This document shows positions 42,888 through 50,914 of a stretch of DNA of 64,000 nucleotides, piece after piece (positions within the stretch are counted from its first letter, which is position 1; every line of letters starts with the position of its first letter). The stretch comes from Paenibacillus sp. FJAT-29882 (GTDB lineage: Bacteria; Bacillota; Bacilli; Bacillales; DSM-1321), in NCBI RefSeq assembly GCF_001510645.1, contig NZ_LMVB01000001.1, positions 2,490,981-2,554,980 on the forward strand, written 5' to 3'. The notes beneath the pieces were generated by a model. The model was not told the origin of the DNA. It saw only the letters and a list, made by a program, of their open reading frames with translations, and searched no databases. The position numbers and the translations under genes are program-made.

Positions 42888-43961
42888 TTAGTAAATTGAT
42901 CCTTTTACAAAAATCTTATCTAAGCTATCCCCATATTTATTAACCGGGTCGATTGTCCATTTCCCATTCTTTTTCATAAGAGAAACTTCAATTTTTCTGC
43001 TGCTGGACTTCATTTCCATTGAATCTAGGATTATGTCAAATTTAGATAGAACGTACTCATCGATTGCCTTTTCATCATAATTGCCCGTTTTATCTCGGAA
43101 TTCTTTTTGATATTCATACACTTCTTGATACAATTCCTGTAACGGCAGTGTCGTTATATCAAACGCAACGATAGCTTTATCATTGGCATATGCTGCAATT
43201 GATGACGTGACCACTGCTTTTTCTGCTAAAGTATCACGATAGCTAATGTATAGTTTGTCGATTTCCTCATCTGTTAAGTCTTTTTTAAATAATTCCTTCA
43301 CTTCGGTTTTGAACGTATTTTTCGCCGCTTCCTGCATAGCTGGTTTATCGGCAGATACGAATTGTTCGTAATCATTGTTTTCCTTTTCGTAATAGATTTG
43401 ATCGACATAGGCTGTGAAGGCTTTCGCTGGATCTTGAAGTGTTTCATAACTATCTGCATATTTCTTCGTATCAAGCTTAAGTATCAGCTCATCATTATCT
43501 TCTTCAAAGTTACTAGAAATCGGATTCAATCCGATTTCATATTCCTTATCCTTTTCTACTTCGAAAATAGCAAGAAATGATTTTGCCTTTCCAGCACCGA
43601 GATTCCCGCTAGTGCCGATATTTAAATCTATTTTTCGATTATACAATTCTGGCTTTATATTGATCTGTTGGTCTCCATCATACAATTTAACCCCTTCATA
43701 TTCTGAAAGAAGTATCGATGAATCCGATAGATTCTTTATCTTTAATTTCACGGCAATTATTCCTTGATCCTGATTTTCAGGCATGCCATACTCAATATCT
43801 GGAACGATGTAAGATGCTTCCTCAATTGATGCTTCTAATTGCTTATTTTTGTTCTTCCCCTGATTTTTGTCCGCAGATGCCTTTTCACCTGTACCTGAGC
43901 ATGCTCCTAAAACAAAAATGAGGCCTATTAAAATCAATAAAATGGTACCTTTTTTTTTCAT
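42888..43961 (-). CDS. DUF5105-like lipoprotein
   Basis: A 357-residue lipoprotein precursor. The signal has a hydrophobic helix and lipobox LGAC with cysteine near residue 21. The first mature domain (about 45-165) is a beta-rich DUF4352-type region (GIIAVKLKIKNLSDSSILLS) and the C-terminal half (about 180-350) is helical, resembling DUF5105. The function is unknown; it is probably attached outside the membrane. The ATG at 43961 follows GGGGAG; the longer frame from 44015 has no ribosome site. It forms an operon with the TcaA-like gene. Confidence 0.75.
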   Translation of the reverse strand: MKKKGTILLILIGLIFVLGACSGTGEKASADKNQGKNKNKQLEASIEEASYIVPDIEYGMPENQDQGIIAVKLKIKNLSDSSILLSEYEGVKLYDGDQQINIKPELYNRKIDLNIGTSGNLGAGKAKSFLAIFEVEKDKEYEIGLNPISSNFEEDNDELILKLDTKKYADSYETLQDPAKAFTAYVDQIYYEKENNDYEQFVSADKPAMQEAAKNTFKTEVKELFKKDLTDEEIDKLYISYRDTLAEKAVVTSSIAAYANDKAIVAFDITTLPLQELYQEVYEYQKEFRDKTGNYDEKAIDEYVLSKFDIILDSMEMKSSSRKIEVSLMKKNGKWTIDPVNKYGDSLDKIFVKGSIY

Positions 43962-44241
43962 GGTTTTATCTCCCCTCAAAAATTGTCTTCTACTAACATG
44001 GTATCTGTAAATCATTGAATCTTAATTAAAAAATCTGGAATTTTTTGTTCATTTATCCATTATTTTTTATCCTACCATAAGTTCATTTTATTAAAATGCC
44101 TTTTTTAAAAAATCGATCGTTTATCCTGTCTTTTCCAAATTTCCGATTCGTTAATCTAGGAATTTTTGCTCAATTATAGGAATATTTGAAAGAGAAAAAC
44201 CACCTATCACTTTACATAAAATTACATTTAAACTGATTTAT

Positions 44242-44355
44242 CTATGCCTTTCTCCATGTCTCATAGATTACGACCAATGAAAAAGCATCCATCCTTCGAT
44301 TAGCTGGTATCAAGAATTTAATTCCATCAGCCACTAATTGATTTTTAGTTCGCAT
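44242..44355 (-). CDS. Possible small protein of 37 residues
   Basis: MRTKNQLVADGIKFLIPANR continues with RMDAFSLVVIYETWRKA. GGGGGAGGGG precedes the ATG with good spacing. Located after the yezD terminator. It is basic at both ends with a hydrophobic middle. No family recognised. Confidence 0.35.
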   Translation of the reverse strand: MRTKNQLVADGIKFLIPANRRMDAFSLVVIYETWRKA

Positions 44356-44424
44356 TTTCCCCTCCCCCTTTTACGGATTCTATAGAGCCCTACAAATCTA
44401 ATATTGCCGTGTTTTAGCCGTATT

Positions 44425-44452
44425 AAAAAAAGAACACCTCTTAGAGATGCTC
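44425..44452 (-). terminator. Terminator after yezD
   Basis: On the minus strand GAGCATCTC pairs with GAGGTGTTC through several G-U pairs and is followed by a run of seven T. Confidence 0.7.
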
Positions 44453-44472
44453 AAATCTTGTTTATGTTAAAT

Positions 44473-44649
44473 TCACGCTCTTCCTTGTTCCCTAATTTTT
44501 TGGTTTTTCAAGATTGGGAATCTTTTCTTCTCCGTCACATCGATTTGGGTAATTTCACCTTCATGAACGGTAATGTTAAGAGAACCGAACTCAAGATCCT
44601 TGAGACTTGATATAATATACTTTAATTTTAATTCATCAATGCTTCCCAT
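44473..44649 (-). CDS. yezD: YezD-family small protein under SAM control
   Basis: A 58-residue protein reading MGSIDELKLKYIISSLKDLE then FGSLNITVHEGEITQIDVTE and KKRFP. This is the YezD (DUF2292) family of Bacilli. GSLNITVHxGxITQID is its hallmark. It is found in sulfur-metabolism clusters; its reaction is unknown. ATG at 44649 follows GGGGGAGA; the longer frame would run into the riboswitch terminator and is wrong. It is expressed when SAM is low through the S-box directly upstream. Confidence 0.85.
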   Translation of the reverse strand: MGSIDELKLKYIISSLKDLEFGSLNITVHEGEITQIDVTEKKRFPILKNQKIREQGRA

Positions 44650-44680
44650 TCGAATCTCCCCCTGGTTTTTGGATATGAAA

Positions 44681-44835
44681 AAACCCCTTCCCAAAAATAA
44701 GAAGAGGTTAAGCAACAAAACTGTACTTTACTCTTCTTATCTGTCAAGCATTCGCTTGCTGGAATTGGCACAGTATTACAAGTCTGCTGCCGAGGTATCT
44801 TAGGGCCAGTCCCTCCACCTCTCTTGATAAGAAAG
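44681..44835 (-). promoter_or_regulatory. SAM-I (S-box) riboswitch upstream of yezD
   Basis: Minus-strand order: CTTATCAAGAGAGGTGGAGG, GGCCC, GATACCTCGGCAGCAG, a GTGCCA element, a P4 hairpin AAGCGAATGCTT and the closing GATAAGAAG. The terminator AACCTCTTC...GAAGGGGTT with six T lies at 44681-44709. This is a complete aptamer and expression platform, with yezD 32 bases beyond the terminator. Confidence 0.94.
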
Positions 44836-44854
44836 TTGATTATTAGTTAAATAT

Positions 44855-44883
44855 AGTGTAAATTCACAAACAGTTTTTGTCAA
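44855..44883 (-). promoter_or_regulatory. SigA-type promoter of yezD
   Basis: On the minus strand TTGACA (44878-44883) and TACACT (44855-44860) with a 17-base spacer. The riboswitch begins about 20 bases downstream. Confidence 0.7.
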
Positions 44884-44979
44884 TTATTTTACCTATTTTT
44901 CCTAGGTGATAAGTATGAATTATACTTGTATTTTTCATCCTCTTTTTAATCACCACTTCTCCTTCATTTCCCCTTGTAA

Positions 44980-45753
44980 TTAGATGGCATTAGTTAAATT
45001 TGATTCAAGATTATCTTCTTCTCTGTTTATTCTCTTAAAGAATCTCTTCGTTCTTTCTTCTTTAGGATTATTAAAAATAACCGTCGGGATTCCTTCCTCG
45101 ACAACTTCACCTTGATCCATAAACACGATATAATCTGAGACATCTTTAGCAAAACTTACTTCATGTGTCACAATAATCATCGTAATCCCTTCATCCGCAA
45201 TCCGCTTAATTACCTCAAGAACCTCAAAAACAAGCTCTGGATCAAGTGCTGATGTTGGTTCATCTAGTAAAATCACCTCTGGATTAAGCGCAAGTGCCCT
45301 TGCAATACCTACCCGCTGCTGCTGACCTCCAGAAAGCTGAACTGGATAAGCATTCGCTTTCTCCGTTAACCCAACTTTTTCTATCACTTCCATTGCCAAT
45401 TTCCTTGCTGTTTCTTTTGGCTGTTTCTGAACAATGATCAATCCTTCCATCACATTTTCAATGACGGTTTTATGCTTAAATAGGTTATATTGTTGAAACA
45501 CCATGGCTGTTTTTTTTCGAAGTGTAAGAATTTCTTTTTTATTGGCCTGTTTACTGTTTACCTTAAAATCATCAACTATTACTTGACCCTCATTAGGTCT
45601 TTCTAGAAAGTTGATGCAACGAAGTAACGTTGTCTTCCCAGATCCGCTAGGTCCAAGTATCGAGACAACCTCTCCCTTATTTACTGTAAGATCAATTCCT
45701 TTTAACACGAGTTGATTTCCGAATGATTTCTGGATATTTCTTAGCTGTATCAT
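44980..45753 (-). CDS. Cystine-type ABC transporter ATPase, TcyN-like
   Basis: A 257-residue polar amino-acid ABC ATPase: [16 protein letters not shown]-loop VFQQYNLF, signature [15 protein letters not shown], Walker [16 protein letters not shown]-loop THE. It energises the import complex whose permeases lie directly upstream. Its ATG overlaps the stop of the upstream permease (ATGA), so translation is coupled. Operon order acetyltransferase, binding protein, permease, permease, ATPase matches the B. subtilis ytmI-tcyJKLMN operon, which imports L-cystine and related S-compounds; here there is only one binding protein. Confidence 0.88.
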   Translation of the reverse strand: MIQLRNIQKSFGNQLVLKGIDLTVNKGEVVSILGPSGSGKTTLLRCINFLERPNEGQVIVDDFKVNSKQANKKEILTLRKKTAMVFQQYNLFKHKTVIENVMEGLIIVQKQPKETARKLAMEVIEKVGLTEKANAYPVQLSGGQQQRVGIARALALNPEVILLDEPTSALDPELVFEVLEVIKRIADEGITMIIVTHEVSFAKDVSDYIVFMDQGEVVEEGIPTVIFNNPKEERTKRFFKRINREEDNLESNLTNAI

Positions 45754-46460
45754 GCTACACCTCCTCGATTATAAACCGTGACTCTTTTTTCCAATAATGC
45801 AGTAACTTTTTCTGAGATAATCGTTAAGCCCCAATAGATCAAGGCCGCTGCGATATAGGCCTCAAGAAATTTCAAGTTATTTGAAGCAACAATGTTGGCA
45901 GCACCCGTTAATTCTTTTTGCGAAACGATAAAAGCAATGGACGATGTATGCAAAAATCCGATAAAGATATTACATAGATTAGGAAGCGAAATTGCAATAG
46001 CCTGTGGGAAGACAATTCTTCTCATCGCTTGAAAGCCCGTCATTCCAATTGATTCAGCTGCTTCTAACTGTCCTTGATCAACTGCCAATATACCTGCTCG
46101 AATAATTTCTGACATATAAGCGCCAGCTGTCAAGGATAATGCCATTAAAACAAATAACAGAATCGGAATGGAAGTGGATTGAATGGACCAGTGAAACGTT
46201 TCAGCCATTTTGTCAATAAGAAGTGGCAAGCCCAAATAGATCAGCATAATATGCATCAATGCCGGCGTCCCTCTTAAAAATGACACATAGAAATTGGCCA
46301 AACGATATATTCCTTTTACTTTCCGAATCCTAATTAACGTAATTCCAATCCCAATAAGAAAACCAATCATTAACGGGACCAGGGTAATAATCATCGTCAA
46401 TGGTAGTGCTTTGAATATTTCGGTTAATGCCGTAAAAATAAATGGAATATCAATTTGCAT
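45750..46460 (-). CDS. Cystine-type ABC transporter permease, TcyM-like
   Basis: A 236-residue His/Glu/Gln/Arg/opine-type (HEQR) permease with about five helices. [19 protein letters not shown] and the EAA loop [21 protein letters not shown] (near residue 135) mark the polar amino-acid transporter family. It forms a heterodimer with the TcyL-like subunit encoded upstream. AGGAG precedes the ATG. It overlaps the ATPase gene by four bases. Confidence 0.88.
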   Translation of the reverse strand: MQIDIPFIFTALTEIFKALPLTMIITLVPLMIGFLIGIGITLIRIRKVKGIYRLANFYVSFLRGTPALMHIMLIYLGLPLLIDKMAETFHWSIQSTSIPILLFVLMALSLTAGAYMSEIIRAGILAVDQGQLEAAESIGMTGFQAMRRIVFPQAIAISLPNLCNIFIGFLHTSSIAFIVSQKELTGAANIVASNNLKFLEAYIAAALIYWGLTIISEKVTALLEKRVTVYNRGGVA

Positions 46461-46477
46461 AATTTCAGATCTCCTAA

Positions 46478-47173
46478 TTATTTTGTATCTACCGCCAAAC
46501 TTCCTTCAAACCTTTGCAGCTTTTTCTCTGAAAGTGAAAACCCTTTTTCCAAGCATATTACAACACCGTAATAGATAATCGACAATGTAATATATACTTC
46601 GAGTGCATGTAGGGAAGAAGCAATGAGCGTATTTCCTCTTCCTACCATATCCATTACACCAATTGTAAAAGCAAGCGAGGTATCTTTTAGAGAGCCTATC
46701 ACTGAATTTGCGAAATTCGGAAAAGCCATAACCAATGCCTGAGGCAAGATAATTCGCACCATCATTTGTTTTTCATTCATGCCAATTGAATATGCGGCTT
46801 CAGTCTGACCTTTTTCAACTCCGTTAACGGCTCCGCGAATAATTTCTGCGAATGATGCACCACAACTTAACCCATATGTGATAGCCACAAATAATAATGG
46901 ATTCGCACGAGATACATCAATATGAACGAGTGCTAAAAGTGTCGGAAGTCCAAAGTAGATTAAGAAGAGCTGAATTAAGATTGGCGTACCCCTCATAAAG
47001 GAAATATAAATGAGAGCTAATTGATTAAAGCCTGGCACTTTATAAATACGAATTAAAGCTATCACTACACCAATTACTAGTCCAATTGCTACTGCAGCAA
47101 CTAAAATCAACAAAGTAATATGAAGGTACGAAATTAATTTTGGAAAAAAGTCTACGATTAGGGTTATGTCCAT
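46478..47173 (-). CDS. Cystine-type ABC transporter permease, TcyL-like
   Basis: A 231-residue HEQR-family permease. IYISFMRGTPILIQLFLIYF and the EAA-type loop AAYSIGMNEKQMMVRIILPQA are visible. It is the sibling of the TcyM-like subunit, 17 bases upstream of it. The ATG follows a weaker GGATGCATAG stretch, so coupling with the binding-protein gene is likely. Substrate inferred to be cystine or S-substituted cysteine from operon order. Confidence 0.88.
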   Translation of the reverse strand: MDITLIVDFFPKLISYLHITLLILVAAVAIGLVIGVVIALIRIYKVPGFNQLALIYISFMRGTPILIQLFLIYFGLPTLLALVHIDVSRANPLLFVAITYGLSCGASFAEIIRGAVNGVEKGQTEAAYSIGMNEKQMMVRIILPQALVMAFPNFANSVIGSLKDTSLAFTIGVMDMVGRGNTLIASSLHALEVYITLSIIYYGVVICLEKGFSLSEKKLQRFEGSLAVDTK

Positions 47174-47202
47174 CTATGCATCCTGTGCCTTTCATGAGAT
47201 TA

Positions 47203-48018
47203 TTATTGCTCCGAGTAATCTGCTCCTAGCCATTTTGTACTTAATTCCTTTAATGTACCATCAGCTTTGATCTCTTTTAGCGCACCATCAATTGCTTGTT
47301 TCAAATCTGATTCATCTTTTCTTAACATGAAGTAAACCTTAGAGTTTGAAAGCACGTCGCCGACCACTTTTTGTTCGGCATCTGCCTGTTCATTTTCGAA
47401 ATCAACTGCAAACGGAGTACTTATTGTCGCGTCTGCACGACCATTTTTAAGTTGTGTGATTGTATCTGTACTGCCACTTCCGCTGTAGACAATTTCGATT
47501 TCATTGCCATGTTCTTTGTTATATTTATCAAGCAATATTGCTGAATTACTGGTAGCACCTACAATCGCTTTCTTGCCTTTTAAATCTTCAATTGACTTAA
47601 TCGATTGATTATCTTCATGTACAACTACTTGAAGTGGGAACACGTTATATGGCTCATCATTAAACAAGAACTTCTGCTGTCTTTCTTCATTTACTTCCAT
47701 TTGGTGAGCGATGAAATCGATTTTGTTTGTTTCTAGACTTAATAATAGAGATGAAAATTCCATCGTCTTAAATTCAAATTCATACTCTTGGAGACGTTTA
47801 TCGATTTCTTTGACAAGTTCTACATCATATCCTGTCAATTTACCATCATCATCTATAAAGCAAATATTAGGGAATTGTGTACCTGTTCCAACGATTATTT
47901 TTTTCACCTTTGGATCAGAACTTTTTGCTTCCCCCGCAGATTGATTACTATTTGAACCACAACCTGCCGTTACGATAACTAATAGTACGCCTAATAAAAC
48001 CAACAATCGTTTTTTCAT
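47203..48018 (-). CDS. Cystine-type ABC transporter binding lipoprotein, TcyJ/TcyK-like
   Basis: A 271-residue solute-binding lipoprotein. The signal has lipobox TAGC with cysteine near residue 20. The fold is the periplasmic amino-acid type: GTGTQFPNICFIDDDGKLTG YDVELVKEI motif near residue 45-75, then LKGKKAIVGATSNSAI and GRADATISTPFAVDFE. It is held on the outer face of the membrane and delivers ligand to the permeases encoded downstream. AAGGAG-like site before the ATG. It follows the acetyltransferase gene by 47 bases. Confidence 0.87.
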   Translation of the reverse strand: MKKRLLVLLGVLLVIVTAGCGSNSNQSAGEAKSSDPKVKKIIVGTGTQFPNICFIDDDGKLTGYDVELVKEIDKRLQEYEFEFKTMEFSSLLLSLETNKIDFIAHQMEVNEERQQKFLFNDEPYNVFPLQVVVHEDNQSIKSIEDLKGKKAIVGATSNSAILLDKYNKEHGNEIEIVYSGSGSTDTITQLKNGRADATISTPFAVDFENEQADAEQKVVGDVLSNSKVYFMLRKDESDLKQAIDGALKEIKADGTLKELSTKWLGADYSEQ

Positions 48019-48065
48019 CTCGTAATCTCCTTCACCTTAAACCATTTATTTATAGAGCCATAAGA

Positions 48066-48596
48066 TTAATTCGTTGCTCGAACATCTTCCCGTATTTTCG
48101 TTTTGTTATCTGTGTACTCAGGTATCAATTTTTTCCTCATAAATACACCATTTTGTCCGTCACCATGATTTGTTTCGAAAATTTTTTCATACCCTCTTCG
48201 CTCATACATTGAAACAAGCCATGGATGTTTCGGTGACGTACCCAAACCAACAGCCGGCTGATTCAGCTGATCACGAATAACCACTTCTTCTACCCAATCC
48301 AATATTTTCTTCCCATATCCCAATCCTTTATAATCAGGATCAACTGCAAACCACCAGACACAGGTTAAATCAGAAACTTCAGCAAATGTTCTAACAGTTA
48401 CTGTAGCTATAATCACGCCATCCTTTTCTAAGACGTAGCAGGAAAATTCCGTAATGTTTTGTTTTACTAACTCAATATCCGCTGTTGCTGCAGGCCATTT
48501 TATATCCAGCTCTCGAATCGGTTCGTATGCTCTCAAAGTTACATACAATAATCTTTCTGCATCATCTAAATTTGCTAAACGAATAATTTCCGTCAT
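48066..48596 (-). CDS. GNAT acetyltransferase of the cystine operon, YtmI/SnaA-like
   Basis: A 176-residue GNAT protein, first gene of the tcy-like operon. LANLDDAERLLYVTLRAYEP starts the fold and GLGYGKKILDWVEEVV is the acetyl-CoA loop; YERRGYEKIFET follows. In B. subtilis YtmI, the first gene of the equivalent operon, is linked to N-acetylation of S-(2-succino)cysteine and similar S-blocked cysteines before they are broken down. The same role is inferred here. The ATG at 48596 follows GGAAGGG by eight bases; an in-frame GTG three codons earlier is too close to the site. A leader hairpin lies upstream. Confidence 0.8.
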   Translation of the reverse strand: MTEIIRLANLDDAERLLYVTLRAYEPIRELDIKWPAATADIELVKQNITEFSCYVLEKDGVIIATVTVRTFAEVSDLTCVWWFAVDPDYKGLGYGKKILDWVEEVVIRDQLNQPAVGLGTSPKHPWLVSMYERRGYEKIFETNHGDGQNGVFMRKKLIPEYTDNKTKIREDVRATN

Positions 48597-48718
48597 ATGA
48601 TCCACCCTTCCTAATTCCCCATTGTTATTTATTTGTTACTTCTGCTCTTTCATTTCAATTCTAGATGACCTCATAGTTATAAAATACTCAACTTATAATC
48701 CTCCTTCTTTAAAACGAA

Positions 48719-48779
48719 AAGGCACCCTCTATTCAGCGAACGGAATAGTGGGTGCCTTTAGTTGTCTAATCGGCGCCTT
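48719..48779 (-). promoter_or_regulatory. Leader terminator with alternative pairing upstream of the cystine operon
   Basis: On the minus strand GGCACCCACTATTC pairs with GAATAGAGGGTGCC (one mismatch) and is followed by TTTTCGTTTT. Just before it AAGGCGCC (48779-48772) could instead pair with the 3' arm GGTGCCTT (48726-48719), with one G-U pair. It is about 120 bases before the operon. That suggests an attenuator whose sensor is not recognised; a simple terminator in a divergent region would make little sense. Confidence 0.5.
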
Positions 48780-49052
48780 CGGTTAAATTTATTAATTCAT
48801 ATAAGAAAACTTGGTTTTATAATAATACTTAATATAATTCAGGCTTCACACTATGTCAATATAAAACGTATTATTTTCTGAAAAAATTGTTTTATAACCT
48901 TTATCAGTTTATCACTTTACCAAACTAAATTATTTAAGTATAATTTAAATACAGAATGATATTGATTAAGGATAGAATATGGAACAAAAAATAACTACAT
49001 GTGATTTTCAATATAACATCAGGAATCAAAACAACGGAGAGGTCGTTTTATT

Positions 49053-50444
49053 ATGAATCAAAAAAAATGGGGACTGTTTATATTAACAGCTTTTGTAATT
49101 GGAAATATGGTAGGTGGTGGAATCTTCATGCTTCCTGCCAACCTTGCGCAAGTATCAAGTGCACTGGGGGCAACACTTGCATGGGGCATCACTGGAATTG
49201 GTGTATTAATGATTGCTCTTGTGTTCGGTAATTTAGCCGTCAGAAAGCCTGATCTTAAGGCTGGACCACAAAGCTATGCGCAAGCTATTTTTTCTTCTCC
49301 TAGTAAAGGAAGAGTTGCTGGCTATAGTATGGCTTGGGGATATTGGGCAGCTAACTGGGCGGCAACAGCCTCTGTAATCATTGCATTTGCAGGGTACTTA
49401 TCTACCTTTTTCCCTGTTCTACAAAGCACAAAAATTATCTACTCCACGGACAGCTTTAACCTTGAACTTGGCAAAGCCTTAACGTTTGCAATCTGCTCAT
49501 TGGCCCTTTGGGGGATCCATACAATAACAGTCAGCAGCTATAACGGAGCAGGTAAAATTAACTTTATTGCCACGGCTACAAAAGTTCTTGGCTTTGCTTT
49601 TTTTATCTTTATCACACTCTTCATTTTTGATGCAAGCAACCTAACAAGCGGTGGTGGATTCCAAGATTCACAAGGTACGACTCTATCTTTAGGCAGCCAA
49701 ATTAACGCAGCAGCCATCTCTACTCTATGGGCATTCATTGGCGTTGAAGCTGCAGTGATGCTATCTAATCGAGCAAAATCACAAAGGGACGTAAAGAAAG
49801 CTACAATACTAGGTCTCATTATTGCAGTTGTGATTTATATGGGCATCACCCTTTTAACAATGGGCGCACTTCCCCAATCCGCATTGCGTGAATCTTCCCG
49901 TCCCCTTGTCGACGCTCTATCAGGAGCGATCGGGAATGAAGGTGTCTATTTAATGGCAGTACTTGCCATCATTTCCCTTCTAGGTTCTACGATTGGATGG
50001 GTCATGGTCAGCTCTGAGGTGCCTTATCAAGCAGCCAAAGTGGATTTGTTTCCTGCTTACTTTGCAAAAACAAATCAAAAAGGAAGTCCCGTACGGTCAT
50101 TAACGATAACAAACCTGATGACTCAGTTGTTCTTATTTTCAACCGTTTCAGGAACCATTACGGAAGCCTACAGTTTCGCCATGGTTGTAGCAACACTTGC
50201 CTATTTAATTCCCTATCTTGTTTCAGCCATCTATCAATTGAAACTAGTCATTACTGGGGAAACATATGATATCATCAAGGGCTCAAGGGTTCGTGATGGA
50301 ATAATCACTGTCCTTGCCTTGGTTTATTCAATATGGGTGATTAAAACAGGAACAGCAAATATGTTCACCTTTATGTTAGGTATTAGCTTGTTTGTCATAG
50401 GTTTATTGCTTTATCCTTTTGTGATGAAAAAGCGAACGATTTAA
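49053..50444 (+). CDS. Basic amino-acid antiporter, APA family (ArcD/YvsH-like)
   Basis: A 463-residue, 12-helix transporter of the APC superfamily. IGNMVGGGIFMLPANLAQ in helix 1 is the APC unwound-helix motif; AGPQSYAQAIF and AFIGVEAAVMLSNRAKSQRDV are typical of the basic amino-acid/polyamine antiporter (APA) group that includes ArcD, CadB and YvsH. It likely exchanges lysine, arginine or ornithine. GGAGAGG lies about ten bases before the ATG. No lysine riboswitch is present in the 250 bases upstream. It is divergent from the cystine operon and ends at a terminator. Confidence 0.85.
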   Translation: MNQKKWGLFILTAFVIGNMVGGGIFMLPANLAQVSSALGATLAWGITGIGVLMIALVFGNLAVRKPDLKAGPQSYAQAIFSSPSKGRVAGYSMAWGYWAANWAATASVIIAFAGYLSTFFPVLQSTKIIYSTDSFNLELGKALTFAICSLALWGIHTITVSSYNGAGKINFIATATKVLGFAFFIFITLFIFDASNLTSGGGFQDSQGTTLSLGSQINAAAISTLWAFIGVEAAVMLSNRAKSQRDVKKATILGLIIAVVIYMGITLLTMGALPQSALRESSRPLVDALSGAIGNEGVYLMAVLAIISLLGSTIGWVMVSSEVPYQAAKVDLFPAYFAKTNQKGSPVRSLTITNLMTQLFLFSTVSGTITEAYSFAMVVATLAYLIPYLVSAIYQLKLVITGETYDIIKGSRVRDGIITVLALVYSIWVIKTGTANMFTFMLGISLFVIGLLLYPFVMKKRTI

Positions 50445-50448
50445 GTGT

Positions 50449-50478
50449 GAGGTTGCCCTTTGGGACAACCTCTTTTTT
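50449..50478 (+). terminator. Terminator after the antiporter
   Basis: GAGGTTGCCC pairs with GGGACAACCTC with a small bulge and is followed by six T. The outer GGTTGTCCC sequence is related to the hairpin family at 62471-62592. Confidence 0.8.
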
Positions 50479-50593
50479 CATAACCCAATTAATTGAGTAG
50501 AGCCATAAACCTTGTTTTCGCATTTTTCCATAAATACGGTTATCTTGTAAAATATGAAAAGACAGTGAGATGAATTATTGTGTAAATTTGGCT

Positions 50594-50708
50594 CCGGCTC
50601 GCAAATTTCAATTCTCGCTCGAAAAGTACGGATTCCGGCACGTAAACCGTCGAAACTGGCACGAAAAGAAACCGATCCGGCACGTAAATTTAATTTCCGG
50701 CTCGTAAT
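50594..50708 (+). repeat. Six tandem copies of a 20-21 base degenerate repeat
   Basis: Units start at 50594, 50614, 50635, 50656, 50677 and 50697 with the core CCGGC(A/T)CG(T/C/A)AAA. The spacing is 20-21 bases throughout. In one plus-strand frame most units encode a seven-residue PARK-type repeat (SILARKV RIPARKP SKLARKE), but no ribosome site is present, so it is probably not translated. I recall similar 'ARK' frames in other Bacillaceae intergenic regions. Confidence 0.75.
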
Positions 50709-50873
50709 AAACTTAGATAGGAAATTCACCTTAAATCCATTGTATATATTCCCACGGTTAACTACATTATTTCACGTATTTTCTATTAATTTTCCTACCT
50801 AAAGGAATAGTTCTAAATGATTCTGTTATAACGTAGCCCATCTTGCTTAGTTGGGCCGATTTCCAACATCAAA
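50709..50873. other. Gap between the repeat array and the ade terminator
   Basis: GCCCATCTTGCTTAGTTGGGC (near 50836-50856) is a small hairpin. Nothing else was seen. Confidence 0.35.
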
Positions 50874-50910
50874 AAAAATCCAACGCTATTATCAGCTGTT
50901 GGATTTTTTA
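50874..50910 (-). terminator. Terminator of the purine operon
   Basis: AAAAATCCAAC pairs with GTTGGATTTTT around a 13-base loop, with T residues on the minus strand side. It begins five bases after the adenine deaminase stop. Confidence 0.8.
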
Positions 50911-50914
50911 TCTC

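Noticed and set aside
44573..44803. Plus-strand frame across the yezD riboswitch
   Set aside because: It is antisense to yezD and the S-box; there is no ribosome site.
48719..48779. T-box leader for the cystine operon
   Set aside because: The required AGGGTGG(T/N)ACCGCG antiterminator core is not present.
49000..49053. Lysine riboswitch upstream of the basic amino-acid antiporter
   Set aside because: Expected from B. subtilis yvsH, but the conserved L-box sequences are absent in 48780-49052.
50478..50729. 83-codon minus-strand frame antisense to the 21-base repeat
   Set aside because: Its periodic residues follow from the same DNA repeat, and it overlaps a terminator.
50578..50802. 74-codon plus-strand frame with repeated PARK-type units
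   Set aside because: The repeat pattern is explained by the 21-base DNA repeat; no ribosome site precedes the start and composition is unlike neighbouring genes. Kept as a repeat only.
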